Below, in pieces: positions 18,430-28,934 of a DNA stretch of 39,033 bases (positions are counted from its first letter, which is position 1; the number at the start of each line of letters is the position of its first letter). Under the pieces are notes generated by a model. That model searched no databases. It had not been told where the DNA came from and worked only from the letters and a program-made list of their open reading frames with translations. The translations under genes and the position numbers were made by a program. This stretch comes from Actinomycetes bacterium (GTDB lineage Bacteria > Actinomycetota > Thermoleophilia > BMS3ABIN01): contig JAJYIM010000019.1 of NCBI GenBank assembly GCA_021790115.1, forward strand, positions 1-39,033. Direction: 5' to 3'.

Positions 18430-19440
18430 ATGGCATCAACCTCATCTGGCACGACTGCTTATCTCGGCATTGACGTCGGCTCCGTGAGCACAAACCTGGT
18501 CATCCTGGACGAGCATGCCCGCGTCCTGGGCGCCATATACCGGCGCACCCAGGGACAGCCGATCAAGGCTGTCCAGGAAGGACTCAGGGAGCTCACCGCG
18601 GTGATAGCAGATCAGGATGTGGAGATTCGCGGCGTCGGTACGACCGGCAGCGCCCGCCACCTGACCGGGGTGATCGTCGGCGCCGACACCGTCAAGAACG
18701 AGATTACCGCCCATGCGGTCGCTGCATCGCAAGTAGTCCCAGATGTCAATACCGTGCTTGAGATCGGCGGCCAGGACTCAAAACTGATCATCCTCCGCGA
18801 CGGCGTGGTCACTGATTTTGCCATGAACTCGGTCTGCGCCGCCGGCACCGGCTCCTTCCTCGACCACCAGTCAACACGGCTGGGGATACCGATCGAGGAG
18901 TTCGGCGATTATGCCCTCCGGTCCGATAGCCCGGCCCACATCGCCGGCCGCTGCTCGGTTTTTGCCGAGTCAGACATGATTCACAAGCAGCAGGTGGGAG
19001 CCAGGGTGGAAGATATTATCTATGGACTTTGCCACGCCCTGGCCCGCAATTACCTGAACAATCTTTCCAAGAGCAAGGAACTGCTGGAGCCGATGGTGTT
19101 CCAGGGAGGCGTTGCCGCTAACGCCGGCATGAAGCGCGCCTTTGAGACCGAACTGGGAGTGGAAGTGGTCGTCCCGGCGTATCACCATGTCATGGGAGCG
19201 ATAGGCAGCGCCATCCTGGCGCTGGAGCTTGAGCTGGCGGCGGGGGAAACAAACTTCAAGGGGTTCGAGGTGACCGGCCTCAACTATGAGACCTCGACGT
19301 TTGTCTGCGATGGCTGTTCCAATACTTGCGAGGTGGTGCGGATCAAGGTCGAAGGCAAGACGCTGGCCCGCTGGGGCGGCCGCTGCGGCAAATGGGAGCT
19401 TCAGGACGGGGCGGCCAGGAAAACCAGGGCGAAAGTCTAA
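18430..19440 (+). CDS. BadF/BadG/BcrA/BcrD/HgdC-type ATPase (acyl-CoA dehydratase activase)
   Basis: YLGIDVGSVSTNLVIL, GVGTTGSARHLTG, EIGGQDSKLIIL, MNSVCAAGTGSFLDHQSTRL, AGRCSVFAESDMIHKQQ. Confidence 0.93.
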   Translation: MASTSSGTTAYLGIDVGSVSTNLVILDEHARVLGAIYRRTQGQPIKAVQEGLRELTAVIADQDVEIRGVGTTGSARHLTGVIVGADTVKNEITAHAVAASQVVPDVNTVLEIGGQDSKLIILRDGVVTDFAMNSVCAAGTGSFLDHQSTRLGIPIEEFGDYALRSDSPAHIAGRCSVFAESDMIHKQQVGARVEDIIYGLCHALARNYLNNLSKSKELLEPMVFQGGVAANAGMKRAFETELGVEVVVPAYHHVMGAIGSAILALELELAAGETNFKGFEVTGLNYETSTFVCDGCSNTCEVVRIKVEGKTLARWGGRCGKWELQDGAARKTRAKV

Positions 19441-19465
19441 AGTCTAAGGTTTCGGGTTTCGGGTT

Positions 19466-19498
19466 AATCCAAAATCCAGAATCCACCATCCGCTTTTA
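19466..19498. repeat. GGATNNTGGAT-type repeat abutting the stop codon of 19496-20005
   Basis: Minus strand TAAAAGCGGATGGTGGATTCTGGATTTTGGATTA. Confidence 0.8.
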
Positions 19499-20005
19499 CG
19501 CATTTCTTTGCCAGGCGCCGTAAGCTGCGGCTGCCATCCACAGCAGCTTCCAGATGCCATCGACGGCCACAACGTAATCAACCGTTGGCGAAGACAGCCC
19601 GTAAGCCGCAAACCCTCTCAAAAAGAACGGAAACAGGACCCCCAGGACCGCGCAGCCGGCGGCCCAAGCGGCCAGGCGGGAATCGTGGAAGCGGCCGCTG
19701 GCGCGTGAAACCGCTTCGCCAACCCCGGCTCCCAGGCCAAAAGCGATGATGATGGCAAAAAAACTGAGCGCGGAAACAAACAAGCCGAACAGGTAGCCGC
19801 CAATGACGGCTGCCGCCAAGCCAATGATGACCGACAAGGCCAGCCGGTCCCGTTTCAGCCTCACCAGCGCGGCGCGGGGCATCCTGGCGCAGCGCGGGCA
19901 CTTGGCCGCCACAGGCGTCTGCACCATGCAGTCGGGGCAAATCGGATCGCCGCAGGCGCTGCAGGTCACCAGGGTCTCAACGGCGGGATGGTTAACACAA
20001 TACAT
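19496..20005 (-). CDS. B-box-like zinc finger N-terminus plus multi-TM membrane protein
   Basis: MYCVNHPAVETLVTCSACGDPICPDCMVQTPVAAKCPRCARM followed by several hydrophobic segments. Confidence 0.75.
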   Translation of the reverse strand: MYCVNHPAVETLVTCSACGDPICPDCMVQTPVAAKCPRCARMPRAALVRLKRDRLALSVIIGLAAAVIGGYLFGLFVSALSFFAIIIAFGLGAGVGEAVSRASGRFHDSRLAAWAAGCAVLGVLFPFFLRGFAAYGLSSPTVDYVVAVDGIWKLLWMAAAAYGAWQRNA

Positions 20006-20028
20006 ATTGACAGTTTAGCAAAGAAAGG

Positions 20029-20072
20029 GGCAGGGGCGCAGCCTGCTTGGCCAAGCAGGCTGCGCCCCTGCC
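20029..20072 (-). terminator. Perfect 44-bp palindrome, probable trxA terminator
   Basis: GGCAGGGGCGCAGCCTGCTTGG / CCAAGCAGGCTGCGCCCCTGCC, 22-bp perfect arms with no spacer, 3' of trxA; followed on the minus strand by T-rich CCTTTCTTTGC. Confidence 0.7.
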
Positions 20073-20077
20073 GTCTC

Positions 20078-20413
20078 TTATATTTCTTCCCCCAAATCAA
20101 GCTCCCGGATCAATGATTCCTTGGGGAGAGCGCCAACAACTTGTTTGGCAACTTCTCCTTTTTTAAACAAAATCACCGTCGGAATGCTCATGATGTCATA
20201 CTTTGTCGCCGTCTCGCGGTTGGCGTCGACATTAAGCTTCACAACCTTCAGTCGCCCCGAAAACTCGGCCGCCAGCTCCTCCAGCACGGGAGCAACCATG
20301 CGGCAAGGGGCGCACCATTCTGCCCAAAAATCAACGAGAACAGGGACGCTGGACTGGATTACCTCAGCGTCGAAATCGGCGTCTGTCACCTCCGTCAGAT
20401 CATTTGCCGACAT
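20078..20413 (-). CDS. trxA: Thioredoxin
   Basis: [63 protein letters not shown]. Confidence 0.97.
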   Translation of the reverse strand: MSANDLTEVTDADFDAEVIQSSVPVLVDFWAEWCAPCRMVAPVLEELAAEFSGRLKVVKLNVDANRETATKYDIMSIPTVILFKKGEVAKQVVGALPKESLIRELDLGEEI

Positions 20414-20594
20414 TTAACACCTCCCTTCCTGTAATTTCCTCCCCGCCCGGCAAGCCAAGTGGGGGCCGCACAGACGTACGTAAGTAACGCGGCAAGGCTG
20501 CCGCCGCGGATAGTATCGTTCAACAACCCCAACCGCCTGTTCCTCCAGGGCGCATGCCGGCTGGGCTGCCCGGGTGTTGTTCCCGGCCGGCCGG

Positions 20595-21965
<1,371 letters not shown>

Positions 21966-22790
21966 TCATTTTTTTGCCTGCTGGTAATATTCCTCCTGGC
22001 GCCCGGCCGGCAACCGGCTGAAATCTTCACCGCCTGCCGCCGCCAGGGAAACGGCTGTTTCCACCCGTTCCTGAAACCGGCGGGCGGCGCTTCTTAAGGC
22101 CAGCTCGGGATCGACATCCAGCTTGCGGGCGAGGTTGACAACCGCGAAGATCAGATCGCCAACCTCGTGATAGGCGCCGGAGCCGGGGCCGCGTTTATTG
22201 CCGGGCTCGCCTGCCGCAGGCGGCTCGGCCGCCAGCTCGTCTTTTAGCTCGCGAATCTCCTCGTCAACCTTGGCAAAGACGGGCGCCGCTGCGTCCCAAT
22301 CAAACCCCACTGCCGCAGCCCGCCCCTGCAGCCGCCTGGCGTAAAGCAGCGCCGGCAGCGAGGCCGGCGTGTCGTGGAATATTCCCTGGCGGCCTTCCCG
22401 TTCGCGCTTGATTTCTTCCCAGCGGTTTACCACCTCCGCCGCCGAGCCGGCGCTTTCGGCGCCAAACACATGCGGGTGGCGAAGCACCAGCTTGTCAATG
22501 ACAGCCTGCGCAACCTCGACCGGGCCACCCCAGCCACGCTCCTGCGCCAGGGAAGAGAGGAAAAACACGTGGTAAAGCAGGTCTCCCAGCTCGCCGGCGA
22601 CGCCGGCGCCGTTGCCGGCATGGGCGGCATCAATCAGCTCGTAGGTCTCCTCGAGGGTGTATCCGACAATGTCATCAACGCCCTGCTCGCGGTCCCAGGG
22701 GCACTCGCGCCGGAGCCGGCGCACCAGCCTGTCCAGCTCAAGCAGGGTTTCCGCGAGTTGCTCTTCTGGCGGGGATTCTGAAGCCGGCAA
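21966..22790 (-). CDS. mazG: Nucleoside triphosphate pyrophosphohydrolase MazG
   Basis: LVRRLRRECPWDREQGVDDIVGYTLEETYELIDAAHAGNGAGVAGELGDLLYHVFFLSSLA. Confidence 0.95.
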   Translation of the reverse strand: MPASESPPEEQLAETLLELDRLVRRLRRECPWDREQGVDDIVGYTLEETYELIDAAHAGNGAGVAGELGDLLYHVFFLSSLAQERGWGGPVEVAQAVIDKLVLRHPHVFGAESAGSAAEVVNRWEEIKREREGRQGIFHDTPASLPALLYARRLQGRAAAVGFDWDAAAPVFAKVDEEIRELKDELAAEPPAAGEPGNKRGPGSGAYHEVGDLIFAVVNLARKLDVDPELALRSAARRFQERVETAVSLAAAGGEDFSRLPAGRQEEYYQQAKK

Positions 22791-22805
22791 ACTCAGCCTC
22801 CGGCG

Positions 22806-23816
22806 CTACGGCTGCGTGGGGGAGCCCGCCGGCGCAGCGCCCACCTTCTGGGTGGCGGCAGGCTCATAACCGGCCGAATAACTGATGCTGTAATGGGCGC
22901 GCGTGCTGGCCAGCCAATTGTCAAAAACACTTCTCTGCTGCTCCAGCAGCAGGCTTCGCTTGAGATCGTCCTTGACCTGGCCGAACGGCTGTAAGCCCGG
23001 AGGCGTTACCGAGTCCACCCGGATGATGTGCCAGCCGAACTGGGTTTTTACCGGGCCGGACGTCTGCCCGGGGCCCAGCTTGTCCATCGCCTGCTCGAAT
23101 TCGGGCGCCAGGCCGCTGTTCTGGCTGGGAACGTCGCCCAGGTCGCCGCCATTGTCCTTGGTGCTCGCGTCCGTGGAATACTGCTTGGCCAGCGCCGCAA
23201 AATCGGCGCCGTGGTCAAGCTGGTCCTTGATCTTCTGGGCGGTCGCCTGATCAGCGACGAGAATGTGGCGCACATGCCGCGTCTCCGGCTTGTTGAAGGT
23301 CCCGTCTGTTTTGTGCTGGTTATAGTAAGCCTGCGCCTCGGCGTCAGTGACCTGCGGCACGCTCTTGGTAACGGCTGCAAACAGCTTCTGGAAGTATAGA
23401 TTATCCCTTAACATGTCTCTCAGCTGGTCCGTGCTGACGCCGGCGCCGCTCATTTTGCTCTTCAGCTTGTCGGCGCCGCCGGCGGCCTGCTGCTGCTGGT
23501 TGTAGGCTGTGTTGATCTCGGCGTCGCTGACGCTGATGCCCCGCTTCTGCGCCTCGGCATCGATGATTTTCTGCACCACGAGGACGTCAGTCATCTGTTT
23601 CTCCACGGATTTGTACTGATCGGAGTTTGGATCACCCGCCTGCGGGCCCAGGTTGAATTTTATTTCCCGGTCAAGCTCGGATTTGGTTATGTTCTGGCCG
23701 TTGACGCTGGCGACGACAGCGTCGCCGCCGCAGCCTGCCCAAATGATGATCAGGGCCAGCGCCAGCATTGCCGCCGCCATGATTTTGACAATTGACGCTG
23801 TTCTTGTCACAAGCAC
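22806..23816 (-). CDS. Parvulin-type peptidylprolyl isomerase lipoprotein (SurA/PrsA-like)
   Basis: Lipobox-like IIWAGCGG; parvulin block ETRHVRHILVADQATAQKIKDQL...GGDLGDVPSQNSG...GPVKTQFGWHIIRVD. Confidence 0.92.
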   Translation of the reverse strand: MLVTRTASIVKIMAAAMLALALIIIWAGCGGDAVVASVNGQNITKSELDREIKFNLGPQAGDPNSDQYKSVEKQMTDVLVVQKIIDAEAQKRGISVSDAEINTAYNQQQQAAGGADKLKSKMSGAGVSTDQLRDMLRDNLYFQKLFAAVTKSVPQVTDAEAQAYYNQHKTDGTFNKPETRHVRHILVADQATAQKIKDQLDHGADFAALAKQYSTDASTKDNGGDLGDVPSQNSGLAPEFEQAMDKLGPGQTSGPVKTQFGWHIIRVDSVTPPGLQPFGQVKDDLKRSLLLEQQRSVFDNWLASTRAHYSISYSAGYEPAATQKVGAAPAGSPTQP

Positions 23817-23846
23817 CTCTCCAATTCCTGCAGGCTCCCGGCGCTC

Positions 23847-24920
23847 TTAAGGTGAGGGAGCGGTTGCCGCCGGGGCAGGATTCGCTCCGGCCGCGGGGGC
23901 GGGACCCGTTCCGGCCGCGGGGGCGGCGCCGGTGCCTGCCGGGACTGCTGCCGGCGTGGAAATTGTCGGGTTGTACTGGTCCGCGTAAGTAATCGTGTAG
24001 TTTTTCTTGACGCCGTCAAGCCATTTCAAAAACGCCTGCTGCTGATTGTTTTGCAGCAACTGGCTCTTGATCTGGTCCTTGGCCTCGGCAAATGTCATCT
24101 GGCCGGCCGGCGAGATGGACAGCACCTGGATAATGTGCCAGCCGAACTGGGTATGCACCGGCCCGGAGATCTGGCCCGGGCCCAGCTTGTCCATCGCCTG
24201 CTCGAATTCAGCCACGAAGCCGCTGTTCTGGCTGGGAACGTCGCCCAGGTCGCCGCCCTTGTCCTTGTTGCTCGTGTCGGTGGAATACTGCTTGGCCAGC
24301 GCCGCGAAATCGGCGCCGTGGTCAAGCTGGTCCTTGATCTTCTGGGCGGTCGCCTGATCGGCAACGAGGATGTGGCGCACGTGCCGCGTCTCCGGCTTCT
24401 GGAACTGCGGGCTGGATTTGTTCTGGTTGTAGTAGGCCTGCGCTTGGGCGTCGCTGACCTGTGGCGTATTCTTGGTTACCTGGCTAAACACCTTCTGGTA
24501 CAGCAGTCCCTTGCGGACATTGTCCTTCAGGTGGTCAAGCGACATGTTCTGCTGCGCCAGCGCCTGCTGAAACTGCTGGTCGCCGCCGGCTGACTGCTTG
24601 ATCTGGTTGATCTGCTTGTTGACCTCGTCGTCACTGACAGTGATGCCCATCTTGTCGGCCTCAAACCAGATGACTTCCTCGGTAACCAGCTCTCCGACAA
24701 CCTGTTTCTCGAACTGAGTGTACTCGGCAGTGCCCTGTTGCGGAAATCCTCCCTGGGAGCCGTACTGCGCCTTTAAGTCCGCAATCTTGTTGTCCAGGTC
24801 CTCTTTGGTGATTACCTTATCGTTGACCTCCGCCACCGCGCTTTTCGGCAGGCCGCCGCAGCCGGCCCAGATGACGGCCGCCGACAGGATTACAGCAACA
24901 AAAAACAGTTTCTTTATCAT
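23847..24920 (-). CDS. Parvulin-type peptidylprolyl isomerase lipoprotein (SurA/PrsA-like), paralogue of the preceding gene
   Basis: VIWAGCGG lipobox; ETRHVRHILVADQATAQKIKDQLDHGADFAALAKQYSTD...GPVHTQFGWHIIQV; Ala/Pro-rich C-terminus. Confidence 0.92.
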   Translation of the reverse strand: MIKKLFFVAVILSAAVIWAGCGGLPKSAVAEVNDKVITKEDLDNKIADLKAQYGSQGGFPQQGTAEYTQFEKQVVGELVTEEVIWFEADKMGITVSDDEVNKQINQIKQSAGGDQQFQQALAQQNMSLDHLKDNVRKGLLYQKVFSQVTKNTPQVSDAQAQAYYNQNKSSPQFQKPETRHVRHILVADQATAQKIKDQLDHGADFAALAKQYSTDTSNKDKGGDLGDVPSQNSGFVAEFEQAMDKLGPGQISGPVHTQFGWHIIQVLSISPAGQMTFAEAKDQIKSQLLQNNQQQAFLKWLDGVKKNYTITYADQYNPTISTPAAVPAGTGAAPAAGTGPAPAAGANPAPAATAPSP

Positions 24921-24938
24921 TAACGATCTCCCCTGTGG

Positions 24939-27900
24939 CTAGAGCTTTGATACGGGTGTAAAAAGACTATCAATTATAGCATCAAGCGCTTGCTTTACAA
25001 CAGAAACGGCCTCTTCCGCCTGCGCTTCGGGCCACACCACCAGCATTAGCTTCAGCGGATAGTAGGCAATCCTGAAGCCGGTTCCTTCCAGCGCCGCCCT
25101 CTGGCCGGCGTCAAGCTTTAGACCGCCAAGCTGGAGGCGGCCGCGCCGCAGCGACAGCGATGCCGCGCCGATAACAGCGGCGCGAAGGCGAATCGCCTGC
25201 ATATCAACGAGATTATACACCACCGGCGGAGGCTCGCCGAAGCGGTCCCGCAGCTCAGACTTAAGCTCTGTTAACTGCCCTTCGTCGCGGGCGGCGGCAA
25301 TGCGGTGATGGATATCGATCCTGGCAGCTTCAAAGGGAATGTAGTCCGCCGGGATGAAAGCGTCCAGATCGATGTCAAGCCTGACGATTCTGAGGTCTTC
25401 TACCGGCCTGCTTTGCAAGGCAGCAACGGCGCTTTTGATCAAATCACAATACATGTCAAAACCGACTGCCGCCACATGGCCCGACTGCTCCTGGCCGAGC
25501 AGATTGCCGGCGCCGCGAATCTCCAGGTCGCGCATGGCGATCCGGAATCCGGCGCCCAGCTCCGTATAATCGCTGAGGGTGGAAAGCCGCGCCATCGCTT
25601 CGGGCGTCGGCGCCTCTTCAGCCGGGTAGAACAAGTAGGCGTGCGCCGGCACCGCAGAGCGGCCGATGCGGCCGCGGATCTGATAAAGCTGCGCCAAGCC
25701 CAGCCGCTGGGCCTGGTCCACGATCAGGGTATTGACGCTGGGGATGTCCAGGCCGCTCTCGATAATGGAGGTGCAAACCAGCACGTCCGCCTCCCGTCCC
25801 AGGAAAGAGGCCATCACCGCCTCCAGCCGCGCTTCCGGCATCTGCCCGTGGGCCACCAGGAAGCGCACCTGCGGGAAAAGCGCCCTCAGCTCATTGGCCC
25901 TGGCGTCGATTGTCTCCACGCGGTTGTGCAGAAAGAAGGCCTGACCGCCGCGTCCGACCTCCCTTTTGATCGCCTCCCCCACCAGATCCTGGTCATAAAC
26001 GCCGACAAATGTGCGGATCGGATTGCGCCCCGGCGGCGGCGTCTCCATGATGCTGATGTCGCGGAGGCCGGACAGCGACATTTGCAGCGTGCGGGGGATC
26101 GGAGTTGCCGACAGGCTGAGAACATCGACCTTGAGCCGCAGTTGCCGCAGCGCCTCTTTTTGGCTGACGCCAAACCTCTGCTCCTCGTCAATAATGACCA
26201 GTCCCAGCCGCTGGGGCTGAACGTCAGTTGAAAGCAGCCTGTGCGTGCCAATCAGGACATCGGTCCTGCCGCCGCGAAAATCTGCGGCAATCCGGCGGCT
26301 CTGGGCCGGCGACCGGAACCGGGAGATCATTTCCACGTTTACGGGGAACTCGCGAAAGCGTTCGTTAAAAGTGTTAAAGTGCTGCAGGGCGAGGATGGTG
26401 GTAGGCGCCAGCAGTAGCACCTGCCTGCCCTGGGAGGCCGCCTTAAATGCGGCTCTCAGCGCCACCTCTGTCTTGCCATAGCCGACATCGCCGCAGATGA
26501 GCCGGTCCATCGGCTGCGGTGACTCCATGTCATCCTTAACGTCTGTGATGGCCGCCGCCTGATCATCAGTCTCCGTGAAAGGAAAATCCGCCTCCAGCTC
26601 CAGCTGCCACTCGTTGTCGGGCGCAAAGGCATGGCCGGACAGGCTTTGCCGGACGGCATACAGCTCAAGCAGCTCGCCCGCCATCTCGCGGGCGGCGCTG
26701 CGGGCGCGCGCCCGCGCCAGCTCCCAGGCGCGGCCGCCCAGCTTGTTTAAAGGAGGCGCTCCGGCGCCGGCTCCCACGTAGCGCGAAACCCTCGAGATTT
26801 GCTCCTGGGGCACGTACAGCCTGTCATCGCCTTTGAAACGCAGGAGCAGGTAGTCCCTGGTGACGCCGGCGACCGTCCTGGTCTGGATGGAATCAAAAAT
26901 GCCGATGCCGTGGTCCTGGTGGACGACGAAGTCGCTCGCGGTCAGGTCGCGGAAGGCGAGCACCGCCCGCCCGCCCAGGGCCTGCTGCTGGCCACGGGCG
27001 GCGCGCCGTGCTTTAAGCAGCGCCCTCTCTGGAACCACAGCCAGCTTCAGTTGCCGGCTGATAAAGCCCGCCGGCGGCGGCGACACTCTCAGCCAGGCCC
27101 CGGGGCTCTCCGGGCAGGGCTCCCCCGCAGCCATGAGCGTTGCCTTGCCCGCCAGCCCGTGGGCGGCGCGCCTGGCGGCGCCCTCCGCGGGGAAACAAAC
27201 AAAAACACGGTAACCGTCTGAGGCAAGCCGCTCAAGCACCCGGCCGGCCTCGTCCACTTTGCGCGGTCCAAAATCAATGCCTGAAACTGAAAACATGTGT
27301 GGCTGATCCGCAGGCAGGCTCTCCAGGGTCAGGCGGCCGGCGGCGCCTAGCCGGCTTTCCAGCTGCTGCGGGCTCAGATAAAAAGCAGCAGCTTTTTCAT
27401 CTCCCAGTTGGTCCGCTGCCTCTTCCCAAAACGACATGATCGAGTCTGCCGCAAGGCCGGGATCCACACGGCAAAGCCAGGGAGCCTTCTCCCCGGCCAG
27501 CGGTCCGCCGCCGGCGGCCGGCTCCGGCTCAGCAGCGGCAAAAATTGTAACTTCTTCTTCATCTGCCAGCGACCTCTGCGTATAAGGAGAGAAACGGCGG
27601 ATGGACTCGAGTTCGTCTCCCCAGAACTCCAGCCGCAAAGGGGCGGCGGCGTCTGTGGGAAACAAATCAATGATGCCGCCCCTGACTGAAAACTGGCCCG
27701 GGTCCTCCACCTGGTCCAGGCGCTCATAGCCCAGCTCCGCCAGCCGCCTGAGGACAAAATCAAACTCCGCGCCCGATGACAGGGCTATCACGAGCGGCTG
27801 CGGCCATGCGCCCGCGTCAAGCTCCCGCTCCTGCAGGGCCGCGATATCGGCGACGACAATGCCAGGCGCCGTTGCGCCGAGGCTTAGGAGCGCCGCATGG

Positions 27901-28199
27901 CGGGACCCGACCGCCTGCTTTGACGGCGCCAGGCCGCTGCCGCGGGCCGCTCCCTGGGACGGCAAGCGCCTTACCGGCGCACCGGCATAAACGCGCAGCT
28001 CTGCGGCCAGCCGCACCGCTGCGGCCGCATCGGGCGCAGCCACCAGCAGCGGTCCTGCCGGCCGGACATCGCCGGCCAGCGCCGCCAGCAAGTACCCCTG
28101 GAAGGACGGGGCCGCATGAGCCCGGGCATTGCCCGCCCTCAGCGCCGCTGCCAGCCGTTGATATTGTTCATCAGGCCTAATGTAATCGGTGATTGGCAT
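24939..28199 (-). CDS. mfd: Transcription-repair coupling factor
   Basis: SDFVVHQDHGIGIF (RNAP-interacting domain), GDVGYGKTEVALRAAFKA Walker A, VIIDEEQRFGV, ATPIPRTL; ORF open to 28316 but MPITDYIRPDEQYQRL at 28199 is the better start. Confidence 0.96.
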   Translation of the reverse strand: MPITDYIRPDEQYQRLAAALRAGNARAHAAPSFQGYLLAALAGDVRPAGPLLVAAPDAAAAVRLAAELRVYAGAPVRRLPSQGAARGSGLAPSKQAVGSRHAALLSLGATAPGIVVADIAALQERELDAGAWPQPLVIALSSGAEFDFVLRRLAELGYERLDQVEDPGQFSVRGGIIDLFPTDAAAPLRLEFWGDELESIRRFSPYTQRSLADEEEVTIFAAAEPEPAAGGGPLAGEKAPWLCRVDPGLAADSIMSFWEEAADQLGDEKAAAFYLSPQQLESRLGAAGRLTLESLPADQPHMFSVSGIDFGPRKVDEAGRVLERLASDGYRVFVCFPAEGAARRAAHGLAGKATLMAAGEPCPESPGAWLRVSPPPAGFISRQLKLAVVPERALLKARRAARGQQQALGGRAVLAFRDLTASDFVVHQDHGIGIFDSIQTRTVAGVTRDYLLLRFKGDDRLYVPQEQISRVSRYVGAGAGAPPLNKLGGRAWELARARARSAAREMAGELLELYAVRQSLSGHAFAPDNEWQLELEADFPFTETDDQAAAITDVKDDMESPQPMDRLICGDVGYGKTEVALRAAFKAASQGRQVLLLAPTTILALQHFNTFNERFREFPVNVEMISRFRSPAQSRRIAADFRGGRTDVLIGTHRLLSTDVQPQRLGLVIIDEEQRFGVSQKEALRQLRLKVDVLSLSATPIPRTLQMSLSGLRDISIMETPPPGRNPIRTFVGVYDQDLVGEAIKREVGRGGQAFFLHNRVETIDARANELRALFPQVRFLVAHGQMPEARLEAVMASFLGREADVLVCTSIIESGLDIPSVNTLIVDQAQRLGLAQLYQIRGRIGRSAVPAHAYLFYPAEEAPTPEAMARLSTLSDYTELGAGFRIAMRDLEIRGAGNLLGQEQSGHVAAVGFDMYCDLIKSAVAALQSRPVEDLRIVRLDIDLDAFIPADYIPFEAARIDIHHRIAAARDEGQLTELKSELRDRFGEPPPVVYNLVDMQAIRLRAAVIGAASLSLRRGRLQLGGLKLDAGQRAALEGTGFRIAYYPLKLMLVVWPEAQAEEAVSVVKQALDAIIDSLFTPVSKL

Positions 28200-28349
28200 G
28201 GAAAAGAACCAGATGCTGGATTCCGGGTGCCGGCTGCCGGATAACCCAAAACCAGAAAGCCCAAACCCTGAACATACTTGACGTGTGGTAGATAGTTGAT
28301 ATAGTGTTTCCACCACGCAAAACCGGGAACAGGAAACCGGCTGCAGGTT

Positions 28350-28928
28350 TTATTCTGGCCGGCCCCGGCGCTGGTTGCAACGGTCCATGGCTGCCTCTAT
28401 CCCTTCCCGGATAATGGCATCCACACATTCCACCGCCTTATCAACAGCGGCCTCAAGGCCTGTCTCCTCTTTGTCAAAAGGAGAGAGCACAAAATCGCTG
28501 ACATCGGCCGGGGCGGCGGCGGGGCGGCCAATGCCGACCCTGACGCGGTTAAAGCCAGCCGAGCCCAGGCTGGCGCAAATGCTTTCCAGGCCCTTGTGGC
28601 CGCCACTGCCTCCCCCTCTCCTGACTCTGACAACGCCGAGGGGGAAATCGAGGTCATCGTGCACGACGGTGATGCTCTTGGGGGAAATGTGCTTGCCGGC
28701 GGCAGCCTCGGCAACGGCGTCGCCGGAACGGTTCATGTAGGTAAGGGGAAAGAGCACGGCCACATGCTGGCCGCCGGCGGCGCCTTCGCAGTAGCGGCCT
28801 CCATAGCGCCGGCGCAGGCGCACCAGCCCCTGAGCCCGGCGGAAATGCTCCGCCACCATAAAGCCGACGTTATGACGGGTGCCCGCGTACTCCTCACCCG
28901 GATTCCCCAGGCCGACAACTAGATGCAT
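28350..28928 (-). CDS. pth: Peptidyl-tRNA hydrolase
   Basis: MHLVVGLGNPGEEYAGTRHNVGFMVAE, YMNRSG, VVHDDLDFPLGVVRVRRGGGSGGHKGLESI. Confidence 0.97.
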   Translation of the reverse strand: MHLVVGLGNPGEEYAGTRHNVGFMVAEHFRRAQGLVRLRRRYGGRYCEGAAGGQHVAVLFPLTYMNRSGDAVAEAAAGKHISPKSITVVHDDLDFPLGVVRVRRGGGSGGHKGLESICASLGSAGFNRVRVGIGRPAAAPADVSDFVLSPFDKEETGLEAAVDKAVECVDAIIREGIEAAMDRCNQRRGRPE

Positions 28929-28934
28929 TCCATT

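Noticed and set aside
20417-20594. Riboswitch in the eno-trxA spacer
   Set aside because: GC-rich stems are present but no recognisable conserved riboswitch core could be identified by eye.
25305-26231. 308-aa plus-strand ORF opposite mfd
   Set aside because: Long only because of high-GC codon structure on the complementary strand; Mfd motifs establish the minus-strand frame.
28200-28316. N-terminal 39-aa extension of mfd (…CSGFGLSGFGLSGSRHPESSIWFFS)
   Set aside because: Encoded by the intergenic repeat tract; ATG at 28199 gives the normal Mfd-like N-terminus.
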